Origin: an uncultured Kordiimonas sp.
GTDB lineage: Bacteria > Pseudomonadota > Alphaproteobacteria > Sphingomonadales > Kordiimonadaceae
NCBI GenBank assembly: GCA_947492375.1
Contig: CANLMI010000002.1
Coordinates: forward strand, 993,529-1,057,528
Reading direction: 5' to 3'
DNA: 64,000 nucleotides
Position 1 is the stretch's first letter. Every line of letters begins with the position of its first letter. The notes below the pieces were generated by a model, which saw only the letters and a program-made list of their open reading frames with translations, ran no database searches and had not been told where the DNA came from. Position numbers and translations under genes: made by a program. Of the stretch, positions 19,205 through 28,030 are shown one piece after another.

Positions 19205-19396
19205 TTATTCTGGTTGGAAAATATCTTCGATTGAACACTGAAAAACCATAGCAATACTAAAAGCAAGCGGCAAACTCGGGTCGTATTTGCCTCGTTCAAT
19301 TGAATTAATCGTTTGACGTGAAACATTAAGATTATCTGCCAAAACCTGTTGGCTCCAATCTCTTTCCGCTCTTAAAACCTTAATACGGTTCTTCAT
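19205..19396 (-). CDS. Small XRE-family transcriptional regulator
   Basis: 63 residues from the ATG at 19396, which has AGGAA upstream; longer upstream frames are not needed. A single helix-turn-helix of the Cro/CI type: DWSQQVLADNLNVSRQTINS (residues about 16-35), followed by ERGKYDPSLPLAFSIA. Its ATG overlaps the stop of the preceding membrane-protein gene (ATGA), indicating translational coupling. Short XRE proteins paired with a small membrane protein are common and usually autoregulate; see the palindrome at 20682. Confidence 0.88.
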   Translation of the reverse strand: MKNRIKVLRAERDWSQQVLADNLNVSRQTINSIERGKYDPSLPLAFSIAMVFQCSIEDIFQPE

Positions 19397-19776
19397 CCGT
19401 ATTTCCTTGTCACATACACCATCGCCAACCCCTGCGTTGCATAGAGCATTGGGAAAATCCAAATGATTGGTAGTCTCGGAAACCCAATCATTTCCAAAAA
19501 ACCATAGGTAAATGTTCCCATACCAACAAACACGAAAGCAATAAGCGTTGCTTCCATTTGCTTTTTACGCTGTAACTCATCAAACGACTTTGCGAAAGTC
19601 AAAACCGCTCTAATTATGAGAAGCACCGGCACCGCGCAGGCCAACGCTAATATAACTTTGACGACTAATGGGAAATCCCATGATATCAACGCTGTTTTTA
19701 CCATAATCAGGGTAATAATATATAGGCCCATAGCGATAGTAAAATTTTTCAAGTAGGTTTTAGCTGCAAGTTTCAT
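19393..19776 (-). CDS. Small four-helix membrane protein of unknown function
   Basis: 127 residues with four hydrophobic segments (about residues 12-30, 38-60, 80-98 and 103-120) and a basic loop (SFDELQRKKQMEA) between the second and third. It sits 8 bases after the hydrolase gene and overlaps the XRE gene by 4 bases. I do not recognise a named family beyond resemblance to membrane partners of small XRE regulators; it may transmit a membrane signal or be the regulated product. Confidence 0.7.
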   Translation of the reverse strand: MKLAAKTYLKNFTIAMGLYIITLIMVKTALISWDFPLVVKVILALACAVPVLLIIRAVLTFAKSFDELQRKKQMEATLIAFVFVGMGTFTYGFLEMIGFPRLPIIWIFPMLYATQGLAMVYVTRKYG

Positions 19777-19784
19777 AATGCCCC

Positions 19785-20648
19785 CTATTTAATAAAATTG
19801 CCCAATGCCTGAGCAAACACTCTCGGCTGATCGATCATGATAAAATGAAAACTATCGTCAACGATCATTAGTTGTTTGTTATCCAGATCAGCATATTGCT
19901 CTTTATAAAGTGCTTCCATCGCGGATCTGGTGATCGGCATTTGTGGATCATGGGCCGCCATAACTGTCACTTGAGCTTTAATACCCTTTAAGTTTCGCCT
20001 GTAATCCATTGCAAAGGCATCACCAAAAGCGTTAGCGATCGTTTCTTGGTCCGATGTCTCTGCCCAGCGGTTTAAGGTTGGAATAAATTCTGGTGTCTTT
20101 GATAAAATGTAAGCACCTTGTTTTTGCTGAGCAACAAAAGCATCATGTGGCATTGCCTTCATTTGATCTTTCACAAACTTTGCCTGCACTTCCGCTTGTT
20201 CAGGTGTCAGGCCCGGTGCAAATAAGCCAGCCATATATGGCAGGCTATCGACAACCAACACTCGTTTCACCAGATCTGGGTGCTGCCCCGCCAACATTAA
20301 AGACATTAAACCACCAATAGAATGCCCAACAACAGATACCTCTTTAACATTTTTGTTTTTCAGAAAGACAGAAACCTCGTCAATCCGGGCCTGTAAAAAA
20401 CCAGATGCAGTTTCTTTTGGCTTGCTAGCAGCAAAGCCCGGCGCCGTCATAACAAAAACACGATGGGTTTTTTGATATTGACTAACCCACGGTTTCCAAA
20501 GTTCACCATGCGATGCCAACCCCGGAATAAAGATTAGTACCGGGCCACCTTCAAGGCCGTATTCCTCAATATCAAAAGCTCGGGTATGGGTTGCAGTGAC
20601 TATCATGACCAAAAACAGAACAATCATTTGTAGTACCTGTTTCCGCAT
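19785..20648 (-). CDS. Secreted alpha/beta hydrolase
   Basis: 287 residues from the ATG at 20648, chosen because GGGGA lies six bases upstream and it begins the signal peptide (MRKQVLQMIVLFLVMIVT..., cut near TRAF). The nucleophile elbow is VVGHSIGGLMSL (Ser near residue 109), the oxyanion region FIPGLASHGELW, and the likely acid and His are in AAHDPQMP and DDSFHFIMIDQP. A periplasmic esterase or peptidase-like hydrolase; substrate unknown. First gene of a three-gene operon with the membrane protein and XRE regulator. Confidence 0.85.
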   Translation of the reverse strand: MRKQVLQMIVLFLVMIVTATHTRAFDIEEYGLEGGPVLIFIPGLASHGELWKPWVSQYQKTHRVFVMTAPGFAASKPKETASGFLQARIDEVSVFLKNKNVKEVSVVGHSIGGLMSLMLAGQHPDLVKRVLVVDSLPYMAGLFAPGLTPEQAEVQAKFVKDQMKAMPHDAFVAQQKQGAYILSKTPEFIPTLNRWAETSDQETIANAFGDAFAMDYRRNLKGIKAQVTVMAAHDPQMPITRSAMEALYKEQYADLDNKQLMIVDDSFHFIMIDQPRVFAQALGNFIK

Positions 20649-20681
20649 ATTAAATCCCCAATCAAGTTTAGTTTTCATATA

Positions 20682-20724
20682 GTAAAGCGTGCTTTACATA
20701 TAAGCTTATTTGATATTTTGTCAA
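20682..20724 (-). promoter_or_regulatory. Promoter with overlapping palindromic operator (hydrolase-XRE operon)
   Basis: Reading the minus strand, a perfect -35 TTGACA (20719-20724) is followed after 16 bases by a -10-like TATATG (20697-20702). Directly on it and downstream sits GTAAAGC-AC-GCTTTAC (20682-20697), a perfect 7+7 inverted repeat with a 2-base centre. The placement would block RNA polymerase, and the XRE gene at the end of the operon is the natural candidate to bind it. Confidence 0.6.
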
Positions 20725-20746
20725 GTTTGCTTGTCTTTTCTTGTTA

Positions 20747-20777
20747 TAAAAAAAGCCCCACAACTCCTGCGGGGCCT
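20747..20777 (-). terminator. Rho-independent terminator of hrcA-grpE
   Basis: On the minus strand, AAGGCCCCGC - loop AGGAGTT - GTGGGGC is followed by a run of seven T. A strong GC stem plus U tract 28 bases after the grpE stop. Confidence 0.85.
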
Positions 20778-20804
20778 TGAATTAATTTTATACCTTATAG
20801 AATA

Positions 20805-21398
20805 TTAAGCTTCTGTATCGACTTTTGGTGTGCCACCTTTTGCAACACCAACCATCGCAGGGCGAAGCAATCGGTCCTTAATAACATATCCTGGTGCAAC
20901 AACCTGCATAACAGTACCTGTTGGATGATCATCTGTCGGCACTTCAAACATTGCCTGATGCAGCTTATGATCAAACTTTTCACCAACTTCTGGAGATACT
21001 TTAGTAATGCCATGACGCTCTAGCGTGTTCAAAAGCTCTCGCTCTGTCATTTCAACGCCTTCGCTAAATGCCTTTATATCATCCGCTACTTCTTCCGGCA
21101 TACTATCAAGCGCACGGCGAAGATTATCTGATACATTCAACATATCACGTGCAAATCCTGTAACAGCATATGCGTTTGCATCAGCTTTATCTTTCTCTGC
21201 ACGGCGGCGAACATTTTCCATTTCAGCCATCGTACGCAGTAATCGATCTTTTAATTCACCAACTTCGCCCTGCAGCTTTTCAACAAGCGACTCTTCATTT
21301 TCCTCACTTACAGCAGCTTCTTCATGTTGCTCTGCTTCATCGTTAGCAGCATCAAGTTCTGGTGTTTGCTCTTCTTCAAATTTTTCCTGCTCGCTCAT
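20805..21398 (-). CDS. grpE: Nucleotide exchange factor GrpE
   Basis: 197 residues. The first 45 residues are acidic and unstructured, followed by the long coiled coil ([19 protein letters not shown]) and the beta domain with [13 protein letters not shown] and [21 protein letters not shown]. GrpE drives ADP release from DnaK, which is encoded 22 kb away in this window. It follows hrcA by 43 bases on the same strand and ends with a strong terminator. Confidence 0.97.
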   Translation of the reverse strand: MSEQEKFEEEQTPELDAANDEAEQHEEAAVSEENEESLVEKLQGEVGELKDRLLRTMAEMENVRRRAEKDKADANAYAVTGFARDMLNVSDNLRRALDSMPEEVADDIKAFSEGVEMTERELLNTLERHGITKVSPEVGEKFDHKLHQAMFEVPTDDHPTGTVMQVVAPGYVIKDRLLRPAMVGVAKGGTPKVDTEA

Positions 21399-21441
21399 TA
21401 CAGCTTAACCTTTATATTTACAGGGTTTACGCCTGCTTTAC

Positions 21442-22482
21442 CTACAGCAGGCGGCTAACCACCTGCGCCGTATAATCAACCATCGGGATGATTCTGGCAT
21501 AATTTAACCGTGTAGGGCCAATAACACCAATCACACCAACAACATTGTTTGCACCGTTCATATAGGGAGAAACCACGAGAGATGAACCCGAAAGCGAAAA
21601 TAAATTATTTTCAGCCCCAATAAACATGCGCACACCGCGACCGTCTTTTGCCAAATCTAGCAAACGAATCAACTCTTTTTTTTGCTCTAACGCCTCAAAA
21701 AGGCCGCGAATTCGATCTAAATCCTCCGCAGCTTCCAAATTTTCAAGAAGATTTGCCTGACCCGAGACAATTAAGGATGCCGGAGCTTCAGAGCTTGCCC
21801 CCGACCAAACAGCCAACCCAGCTTCAATAACTTTGGTTGTTAATCCATCAAGTTCCACCTGATGGGCTTGCAACTCACACGTAATGTGATCCTTTGCATC
21901 ATCAAGGTTTTTACCTGCTAATCTCGCGTTTAAATAATTACTTGCTTGCACTAATGTGCTAGCAGGCAAGCCCGGCGGAAGTGAGACCACCCGGTTTTCG
22001 ACCGTACCATTCTGCCCCACCATAACAACCAGCGCTTTATCTGGCGCGATTGAGACAAATTCAATATGCTGAATAGCTTGATCTTGCTTCGGCACCATCA
22101 CAAGCGATGTACACCTGGAAAGCCCAGATAAGGCCTTTGTTGCATCACTTAAAACATCCTCAAAAATACGGCCTGTTGCAGAACATGTTCCCTGAATTGA
22201 CTCGCGCTCTGAACGCGTAAGGTTACCGACCTCCATCATCCCATCAACAAACAGGCGAAGCCCTGTATCCGTTGGGATACGGCCTGCTGATGTGTGCGGT
22301 GCCGCCAAAAGACCTGTTTGCTCAAGGTCTGCCATTACATTTCTGATAGTCGCCGCAGAAAGGTCTATACCACCTGCCTTACTGATCGTACGAGACCCGA
22401 CAGGATCACCAGTATCAAGATACGTCTCAACAACAAGCCGAAAGATTTCTCGTGATCGTTCATTTAACTGCGCAATATCCAT
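21442..22482 (-). CDS. hrcA: Heat-inducible transcription repressor HrcA
   Basis: 346 residues. The N-terminal winged helix includes RSREIFRLVVETYLDTGDPVGSRTIS and ATIRNVMADLEQTGLLAAPHTSAGRIPTD, the most conserved part of HrcA. The C-terminus has VVGVIGVIGPTRLNYARIIPMVD. HrcA represses chaperone genes at CIRCE elements; no CIRCE sequence was seen in this window, so its targets (typically groESL) are elsewhere. Divergent from rph. Confidence 0.97.
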   Translation of the reverse strand: MDIAQLNERSREIFRLVVETYLDTGDPVGSRTISKAGGIDLSAATIRNVMADLEQTGLLAAPHTSAGRIPTDTGLRLFVDGMMEVGNLTRSERESIQGTCSATGRIFEDVLSDATKALSGLSRCTSLVMVPKQDQAIQHIEFVSIAPDKALVVMVGQNGTVENRVVSLPPGLPASTLVQASNYLNARLAGKNLDDAKDHITCELQAHQVELDGLTTKVIEAGLAVWSGASSEAPASLIVSGQANLLENLEAAEDLDRIRGLFEALEQKKELIRLLDLAKDGRGVRMFIGAENNLFSLSGSSLVVSPYMNGANNVVGVIGVIGPTRLNYARIIPMVDYTAQVVSRLL

Positions 22483-22503
22483 CTCTACTCCCTTTAAAGA
22501 TCG

Positions 22504-22532
22504 ATTTTATTGCCGCACTATCCTATCGTCAA
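22504..22532 (-). promoter_or_regulatory. Sigma-70-type promoter of hrcA-grpE
   Basis: Minus strand TTGACG (22527-22532), 17-base spacer, TAAAAT (22504-22509), which is close to consensus. It would start transcription about 15 bases before the hrcA ATG, with GGGAG as the ribosome site in between. Confidence 0.55.
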
Positions 22533-22628
22533 TCAAGCATTCAAGGACACAGCTTTCTTCTTTGACTGATTGTCATCCCCCGAGTAAAAGAAGCCAACAC
22601 TTATTATTTAAATAAAAAGGGCAAAACT

Positions 22629-23345
22629 ATGCGACCAAGCGGACGTGCCAACGACGAAATGCGCTCCATTGAGATGATTCCAGGGTTTTCAAAACATGCG
22701 GAGGGTAGCTGCATGATTAAGTTTGGAAATACGCATGTACTGGTAACAGCAACATTTGAAGAGCGCGCTCCAAGCTGGCTTCGTGATACAGGAAAGGGCT
22801 GGATCACAGCAGAATATGGTATGTTACCACGTTCCACGCACGGTAGAATGGCGCGCGAGGCTGCAAAAGGAAAACAATCTGGTCGCACACAGGAAATCCA
22901 GCGATTGATCGGGCGTGCAATGCGTGCTGTTGTAAACTTGGAATTACTCGGCGAACGCCAGGTACGGTTAGACTGCGATGTTATTCAAGCAGACGGCGGG
23001 ACACGTACAGCCTCTATCTCTGGAGCGTATGTTGCTCTGCATCAATGCTTCACATGGATGTTAGAAAACGGACACATTAAAGAAATGCCCTTCATTGATA
23101 GTATTGCTGCAATTTCGTGTGGTATCCATAATGGCACTGCAGTGCTAGACCTTGATTATGATGAAGATAGTGCAGCAGAAACCGATGCAAACTTTGTTCT
23201 GACAGGCACAGGCGGTATTGTTGAAATACAATCAACTGCGGAGGAAGAGCCTTTTTCAGAAGAAGAATTTTTACGTCTTCTACGTCTTGCCCGCATTGGC
23301 TGTGACGGTATTAAAACTGCCCAAGCAGCAGCGCTGAAAATATAG
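22629..23345 (+). CDS. rph: Ribonuclease PH
   Basis: 238 residues, the standard length. A phosphorolytic 3'-5' exoribonuclease that trims tRNA 3' ends. Seen are [12 protein letters not shown] at the start, the phosphate-binding ARG-rich stretch [29 protein letters not shown] and [24 protein letters not shown] lies ahead of the ATG. First of rph-rdgB-hemW, a conserved alphaproteobacterial operon divergent from hrcA. Confidence 0.97.
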   Translation: MRPSGRANDEMRSIEMIPGFSKHAEGSCMIKFGNTHVLVTATFEERAPSWLRDTGKGWITAEYGMLPRSTHGRMAREAAKGKQSGRTQEIQRLIGRAMRAVVNLELLGERQVRLDCDVIQADGGTRTASISGAYVALHQCFTWMLENGHIKEMPFIDSIAAISCGIHNGTAVLDLDYDEDSAAETDANFVLTGTGGIVEIQSTAEEEPFSEEEFLRLLRLARIGCDGIKTAQAAALKI

Positions 23346-23356
23346 AGGAAATAACA

Positions 23357-23962
23357 ATGACAGATCATCGGCACTTTGACGGCGACACCCTCATTATTGC
23401 AAGCCATAATAAAGGCAAGGTGCGGGAAATCGGCGAACTTTTAGCACCGTTCGGGGTTAAAACCGTTTCTGCTGGTGATCTTGACCTACCGGAACCTGTT
23501 GAAGACGGCGATAACTTTATCGCTAATGCAGAAATCAAAGCCCTAGCAGCAGCAAAGGCTGCTAACTTACCCGCGCTTTCAGACGACAGCGGCTTAGAGG
23601 TATCTGCTCTGGACGGTGAGCCCGGAATTTATAGCGCACGTTGGGGGGGCCCTGAAAAAGACTTTACACTTGCAATGACAAAAGTGAATGAGGCCATTGG
23701 AGATAAGGAAGATCGCACAGCAAACTTCACTTGTGCGCTAACGCTCGCTTGGCCAGATGGGCATACGGAAAGCTTTGAAGGTAAAGTTTTCGGTAATATC
23801 ACATGGCCAATGCGCGGTGATCAGGGTTTTGGGTATGATCCATTCTTTATTCCTGATGGTTTTAAGATAACATTTGGCGAAATGGACCCGACACAAAAAC
23901 ATGCCATGAGTCACAGGGCTGATGCCTTTAAGCAGTTAATCGCTGCTTGCTTTCAAAAATAA
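23357..23962 (+). CDS. rdgB: XTP/dITP pyrophosphatase (RdgB/HAM1)
   Basis: 201 residues. Cleans non-canonical purine triphosphates from the nucleotide pool. The N-terminal [18 protein letters not shown] is the HAM1 signature (SHNxxK), [22 protein letters not shown] is the substrate-binding core, and [11 protein letters not shown] and SHRADAF complete the family pattern. GAGGAA precedes the ATG, 11 bases after rph. Confidence 0.97.
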   Translation: MTDHRHFDGDTLIIASHNKGKVREIGELLAPFGVKTVSAGDLDLPEPVEDGDNFIANAEIKALAAAKAANLPALSDDSGLEVSALDGEPGIYSARWGGPEKDFTLAMTKVNEAIGDKEDRTANFTCALTLAWPDGHTESFEGKVFGNITWPMRGDQGFGYDPFFIPDGFKITFGEMDPTQKHAMSHRADAFKQLIAACFQK

Positions 23963-23964
23963 TT

Positions 23965-25158
23965 ATGTCTGAGGCAACTTTTTTAAAATCGAATGAAATC
24001 ACTGCTCCTGCTGCGATATATGTTCATTGGCCTTTTTGCTTAAAAAAATGCCCTTACTGCGATTTTAATAGTCATGTCCGCGATACTGTTAATCATAAAA
24101 ACTGGCAAACTGCGCTTGTTCAGGAAATAACCCATTTTGCCGATCGCTTTCCAAATTTAAAAACAAAGTCTATCTTTTTTGGAGGTGGTACACCAAGCCT
24201 GATGGAAGCAGAAACTGTTGAACTTGTTATTGATACGATCAAAAAAAAATGGCCACAATCGTCAGACAATATTGAAATAACATTGGAAGCAAACCCATCT
24301 AGTATCGAAGCGGGGCGTTTCAGAGAATACAGAGCCGCAGGTGTTAACCGTATATCGGTCGGCATTCAATCACTGCGGGATGATGCGCTCAAATTTCTTG
24401 GCCGCCTACATAGCGCTAAAGAAGCAATAAATGCCTTGGGTATTGCGCGTGAAACATTCGACCGAGTTAGCTTTGACCTGATTTACACAAGACCAGAACA
24501 AACAACCGCTGCCTGGGAAAAAGAATTATCAGAAGCATTAGCCTTTGAGCCGAGCCATTTATCGCTTTACCAACTCACGATCGAGGAGGGAACTGCATTT
24601 TATCATCAATTCCACAGAGGGAAATTTACCCTGCCTGACGAGGATGAAGCTGCACAGCTTTATACTTTAACACAGGATATGACAACGCATGCAGGCCTGC
24701 CAGCTTATGAGATTTCCAACCATGCTAAAACAGGTGAAGAAAGCAAACATAACTTGTGTTATTGGCAGGGTGATTATTATCTGGGAATAGGGCCTGGTGC
24801 CCATGGACGATTACCCGGCGAAGCGCCATATACAGCAATTGCTCATAACCAAATCAAACGTCCTGAAGATTGGCTTAAAGCGATAGGTAATAGAAAAACA
24901 GGACTTGAAAGTAGTGATCATATTAATGCCGAAGACCGTGCCGTTGAAATGATTATGATGGGTTTAAGGCTTAATACCGGTATCGATAAAGAAGCTTTCA
25001 CCCACAAAACTGGCAAAAACATTGAACACTTTATGGATAGCACCTCACTGCAGGAATTAATCAATGGAAAGTTCATTGAAAACAGCCAAACATATTTTAA
25101 ACTTACAACAGCAGGGCTGCCTCTTCTAAACACTATTCTGGCAAAGCTGCTCGCATAA
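23965..25158 (+). CDS. hemW: Radical SAM haem chaperone HemW
   Basis: 397 residues from the ATG two bases past the rdgB stop; an upstream TTG overlapping rdgB is less likely. The radical SAM cluster motif is CLKKCPYCDFN, preceded by IYVHWPFC, and GGGTPSL and ISVGIQSL follow. HemW resembles coproporphyrinogen oxidase HemN but inserts haem into respiratory enzymes. The CxxxCxxC followed by FN matches HemW. Its last 26 bases overlap the convergent lipoprotein gene. Confidence 0.93.
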   Translation: MSEATFLKSNEITAPAAIYVHWPFCLKKCPYCDFNSHVRDTVNHKNWQTALVQEITHFADRFPNLKTKSIFFGGGTPSLMEAETVELVIDTIKKKWPQSSDNIEITLEANPSSIEAGRFREYRAAGVNRISVGIQSLRDDALKFLGRLHSAKEAINALGIARETFDRVSFDLIYTRPEQTTAAWEKELSEALAFEPSHLSLYQLTIEEGTAFYHQFHRGKFTLPDEDEAAQLYTLTQDMTTHAGLPAYEISNHAKTGEESKHNLCYWQGDYYLGIGPGAHGRLPGEAPYTAIAHNQIKRPEDWLKAIGNRKTGLESSDHINAEDRAVEMIMMGLRLNTGIDKEAFTHKTGKNIEHFMDSTSLQELINGKFIENSQTYFKLTTAGLPLLNTILAKLLA

Positions 25159-26533
25159 GGCTGTATCCAAAAGCAGGAAAAGCATCTGGCACAGGTGATA
25201 CTATAGAGAACTTACCTTTCTGAATTTCTAATACTGCCAATGCGCGTTCGTTTGTACCATCTGGTAATAGCCTAAAAAGCCCGTCAACGCCCTTAAAACC
25301 ACGTGGGTCGGTTAAAGCCTTCCGAGTGAAATAATTTACTTCAACACTTTCGCTGGTTTCCTGTTGTTGAATACCTTCGCGTGCTAACACAGCAATCATA
25401 CCAACCGCATCATATGCCAAGGTTGTTATCCTTACTGGTGTTTCTCCATACAACTCTTCGTACCGATTAAAAAACGCCTCAGATGAGGTGGGATCAGGTG
25501 CAGCAAACCACGCACCATATAATGGAGGTTCATTTGTAAGAGTTATATCATTCCATAACCCTGTTCCCAAGACCTTCACTTTTTCTGTATCAACTTCATA
25601 AAAAGGAAGGAGTGGTGCAAGTGTTCTAAGAAGAGCCCCACCTTCTGGTACAATAACCGCATCAAATAAAAGGTCGCCGAGAACCTCAGTATCATTCATC
25701 TTTTGAACGATTTCATCCGTCATATCGTCATTTAATGACTTTAAAAATCGAACTTCATTTCTATGGGCCCGGCGACGTCGATCATAATCTGCCAAGCTTT
25801 TTACAGGGTCAAAAACCTGTTCAGCATTATTTTCATATGTTTCAATCGTAGAAATATTTGCGTGGCTATTGTTCACAGCTATACCATAAGCGGAACGAAC
25901 CTGATCTCCATATTGCCCTTCAGGGAACAAACCAGCAAAGCTTTTATAACCTTGTTCTACCGCATAATTAACTACACGCCGAACTTCATTTTCCGGTAAG
26001 AAACCTAATATAAAATTATCCTGAGACGCCGCTGAATAATCATTTGAAAACCCTAAAAGAGGTACACCAGCTTTTCCAGCAATACGACCAGCTATCTTAA
26101 CATTTGCACTCAAAAGCGGGCCAATAATTATATCAACACCATCGCTTATAGCCTCATTGGAGACAATTTCTGTTTGCCGGCTATCAGCTTTGGTATCATA
26201 AGGTAAGAGTTGTAACCGGGGATCATATGCATCAAACAATGCCATAGTAGCAGCATTTAAAAGTGCTTTACCTGTTTCGCTTACTTCCCCGCTTAAGGGC
26301 AGCAAAATCGCTATCTTAATTTTTCTTTCTTGAGATTGCGGTGTATTTGGCAATTCCAAATTAGTTTCAACTTGGGCATCTTGATCTGGAGCTATTAGTT
26401 GTGGCTCATTGGATTCTGTTTCCGACTTAACTAGGTCAGTTGGTATTTGAGCGCTACAAGCAGAGAGGATAAAAAATACAAACAGCACAATTATTTTACC
26501 AATAGGCTTCTCTCTATGTGCCATTTTTTCCAT
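25133..26533 (-). CDS. Penicillin-binding protein activator (LppC/LpoA-like) lipoprotein
   Basis: 466 residues. A basic start and hydrophobic run end in the lipobox ILSACS, with Cys near residue 26, so an anchored lipoprotein. The rest is a type 1 periplasmic-binding fold: KIAILLPLSGEVSETGKALLNAA, DVIIGPLLSANVKIAG and YDAVGMIAVLA are typical. Relatives stimulate penicillin-binding proteins or regulate peptidoglycan growth. Divergent from rsmI, the conserved neighbour. Start could be the second Met (26524). Confidence 0.88.
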   Translation of the reverse strand: MEKMAHREKPIGKIIVLFVFFILSACSAQIPTDLVKSETESNEPQLIAPDQDAQVETNLELPNTPQSQERKIKIAILLPLSGEVSETGKALLNAATMALFDAYDPRLQLLPYDTKADSRQTEIVSNEAISDGVDIIIGPLLSANVKIAGRIAGKAGVPLLGFSNDYSAASQDNFILGFLPENEVRRVVNYAVEQGYKSFAGLFPEGQYGDQVRSAYGIAVNNSHANISTIETYENNAEQVFDPVKSLADYDRRRRAHRNEVRFLKSLNDDMTDEIVQKMNDTEVLGDLLFDAVIVPEGGALLRTLAPLLPFYEVDTEKVKVLGTGLWNDITLTNEPPLYGAWFAAPDPTSSEAFFNRYEELYGETPVRITTLAYDAVGMIAVLAREGIQQQETSESVEVNYFTRKALTDPRGFKGVDGLFRLLPDGTNERALAVLEIQKGKFSIVSPVPDAFPAFGYSLMRAALPE

Positions 26534-26667
26534 AAGTTTAACCAGCTTATCTTATTTGTTGATTGTTTATTTTATCAAAGCAATATTAGCCTCATTAAAT
26601 TAAATGAGTAAAACTAAAATAACACTCTACATAATAATCACGAATTATAATAGTTTGGACGGTAAAG

Positions 26668-27594
26668 ATGACCGAAATTAGGTTAAATAATGACATAAAG
26701 AAAACAGTTAAACCGTCCGATAGCCAACGCATAAACAAAACAGCACAACTACAAGCCGGATTGTATGTTGTTGCAACCCCCATTGGCAATTTAGGGGATT
26801 TATCAAACCGAGCAAAACAAACATTACAGGATGTTGATTACATAGCATGTGAAGATACCCGAATTAGCGGTAAGCTTTTAAATGCTTTCCTGATCAAAAA
26901 ACCGCTAATCAACTATCATGATCATAGCAGTAATAAAGACCGCAACACTATTCTTGAGAAACTTCAGGGCGGCGCTAAAGTTGCCCTAATTTCTGACGCA
27001 GGCACACCGTTAATTTCAGACCCCGGTTACAAACTGGTTGAGGAAGCACAGAGCCTTGATATCAATGTTGTTGCCGTTCCCGGTCCCTCAGCTGTTGCTA
27101 CAGCGCTATCAATAGCAGGTATGCCTACGGACAGGTTTATGTTTATGGGTTTTCCTCCTAACAAACACCAAGCTCGTCTGTCCTGGTTCGAAGATGTGGC
27201 GAAAATCAAAGCAACGCTGGTTTTTTACGAAAGTACACGCAGATTACCTGAGTGTATTAATGATGCATTATCGATTTTTGGAAATAGAGAAGCCGCTGTT
27301 TGCAGAGAATTAACAAAGAAATTTGAAGAAGTCAGGCGGGACAATTTAATAAAATTAACTGACCATTACCAAAATAACGGTGCACCAAAAGGAGAGGCAG
27401 TGGTAATTATCGGCCCTCCAACCAAAGAGAGCGAAGCATCACATTCAATCGATAAAGAAAATGCCCTGAAACTCGCTTTAAAATACATGAGCGTTAAATC
27501 TGCATCACAATTTATTGCAGAACTAACCGGTAGCAAAAAAAAGGAACTATATGCGCGCGCGTTGGAATTAACTCAAGACCAGAAAGATACATAA
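26668..27594 (+). CDS. rsmI: 16S rRNA (cytidine-1402 2'-O)-methyltransferase
   Basis: 308 residues. Motifs of the tetrapyrrole-methylase fold are clear: YVVATPIGNLGDLSNRAKQTL, CEDTRISGKLL, LISDAGTPLISDPGYKLV and VPGPSAVATALSIAG. Adds the 2'-O methyl to C1402 of 16S rRNA at the decoding centre, with SAM as donor. A roughly 25-residue N-terminal extension precedes the core. Followed by yraN after 6 bases; divergent from the LppC-like lipoprotein gene. Confidence 0.96.
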   Translation: MTEIRLNNDIKKTVKPSDSQRINKTAQLQAGLYVVATPIGNLGDLSNRAKQTLQDVDYIACEDTRISGKLLNAFLIKKPLINYHDHSSNKDRNTILEKLQGGAKVALISDAGTPLISDPGYKLVEEAQSLDINVVAVPGPSAVATALSIAGMPTDRFMFMGFPPNKHQARLSWFEDVAKIKATLVFYESTRRLPECINDALSIFGNREAAVCRELTKKFEEVRRDNLIKLTDHYQNNGAPKGEAVVIIGPPTKESEASHSIDKENALKLALKYMSVKSASQFIAELTGSKKKELYARALELTQDQKDT

Positions 27595-27600
27595 GTATCA

Positions 27601-27969
27601 ATGGCAGCCCACTCCCGACAAAGAGCCGAAAGAAAAGGCAGAAACGCTGAGTTGATTGCCCGACTTTGGTTAATGATCAAAGGCTATCGTATACTCAACA
27701 CGCGTTTTAAAACGAAAGTTGGTGAAATAGACATCATTGCCAAAAAAGGCAAAACTATTGCGATTGTAGAGGTTAAGGCACGTAAATTAGAAACAACAGC
27801 GCTAGAATCAATTAACACCAAACAGCGCCGGCGCATCGAACGAAGCACAGAGCTTTGGCTTAAAAAATCAGGGTACATCCACACGATATCACCAAGGTTT
27901 GATATAATAGCGATTGTGCCCAAACGTTTTCCTATCCATATCAAGGACGCGTGGAGGCTTGGCGAATGA
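27601..27969 (+). CDS. yraN: YraN family (UPF0102) putative nuclease-fold protein
   Basis: 122 residues, normal for UPF0102. The core GYRILNTRFKTKVGEIDIIAKKGKT followed by IVEVKARK is the restriction-endonuclease-like D-(D/E)xK pattern (Glu/Asp near residue 42-44, ExK near 59). Proposed to act on branched DNA; the role is not settled. Starts 6 bases after rsmI, matching the widespread rsmI-yraN linkage. Confidence 0.9.
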   Translation: MAAHSRQRAERKGRNAELIARLWLMIKGYRILNTRFKTKVGEIDIIAKKGKTIAIVEVKARKLETTALESINTKQRRRIERSTELWLKKSGYIHTISPRFDIIAIVPKRFPIHIKDAWRLGE

Positions 27970-28030
27970 GAAAAAATACATTAAATCCTCTACAGCACAC
28001 ATATCAGTAGCAAAACAAAAGGAAGCTTAA

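Noticed and set aside
19311-19326. Near-parS sequence in the XRE gene
   Set aside because: It differs from the palindrome at two positions and encodes the conserved VSRQT of the helix-turn-helix, so coding explains it. It is also 12 kb from the real cluster.
22483-22628. CIRCE element in the hrcA/rph gap
   Set aside because: No TTAGCACTC-N9-GAGTGCTAA inverted repeat is present on either strand.
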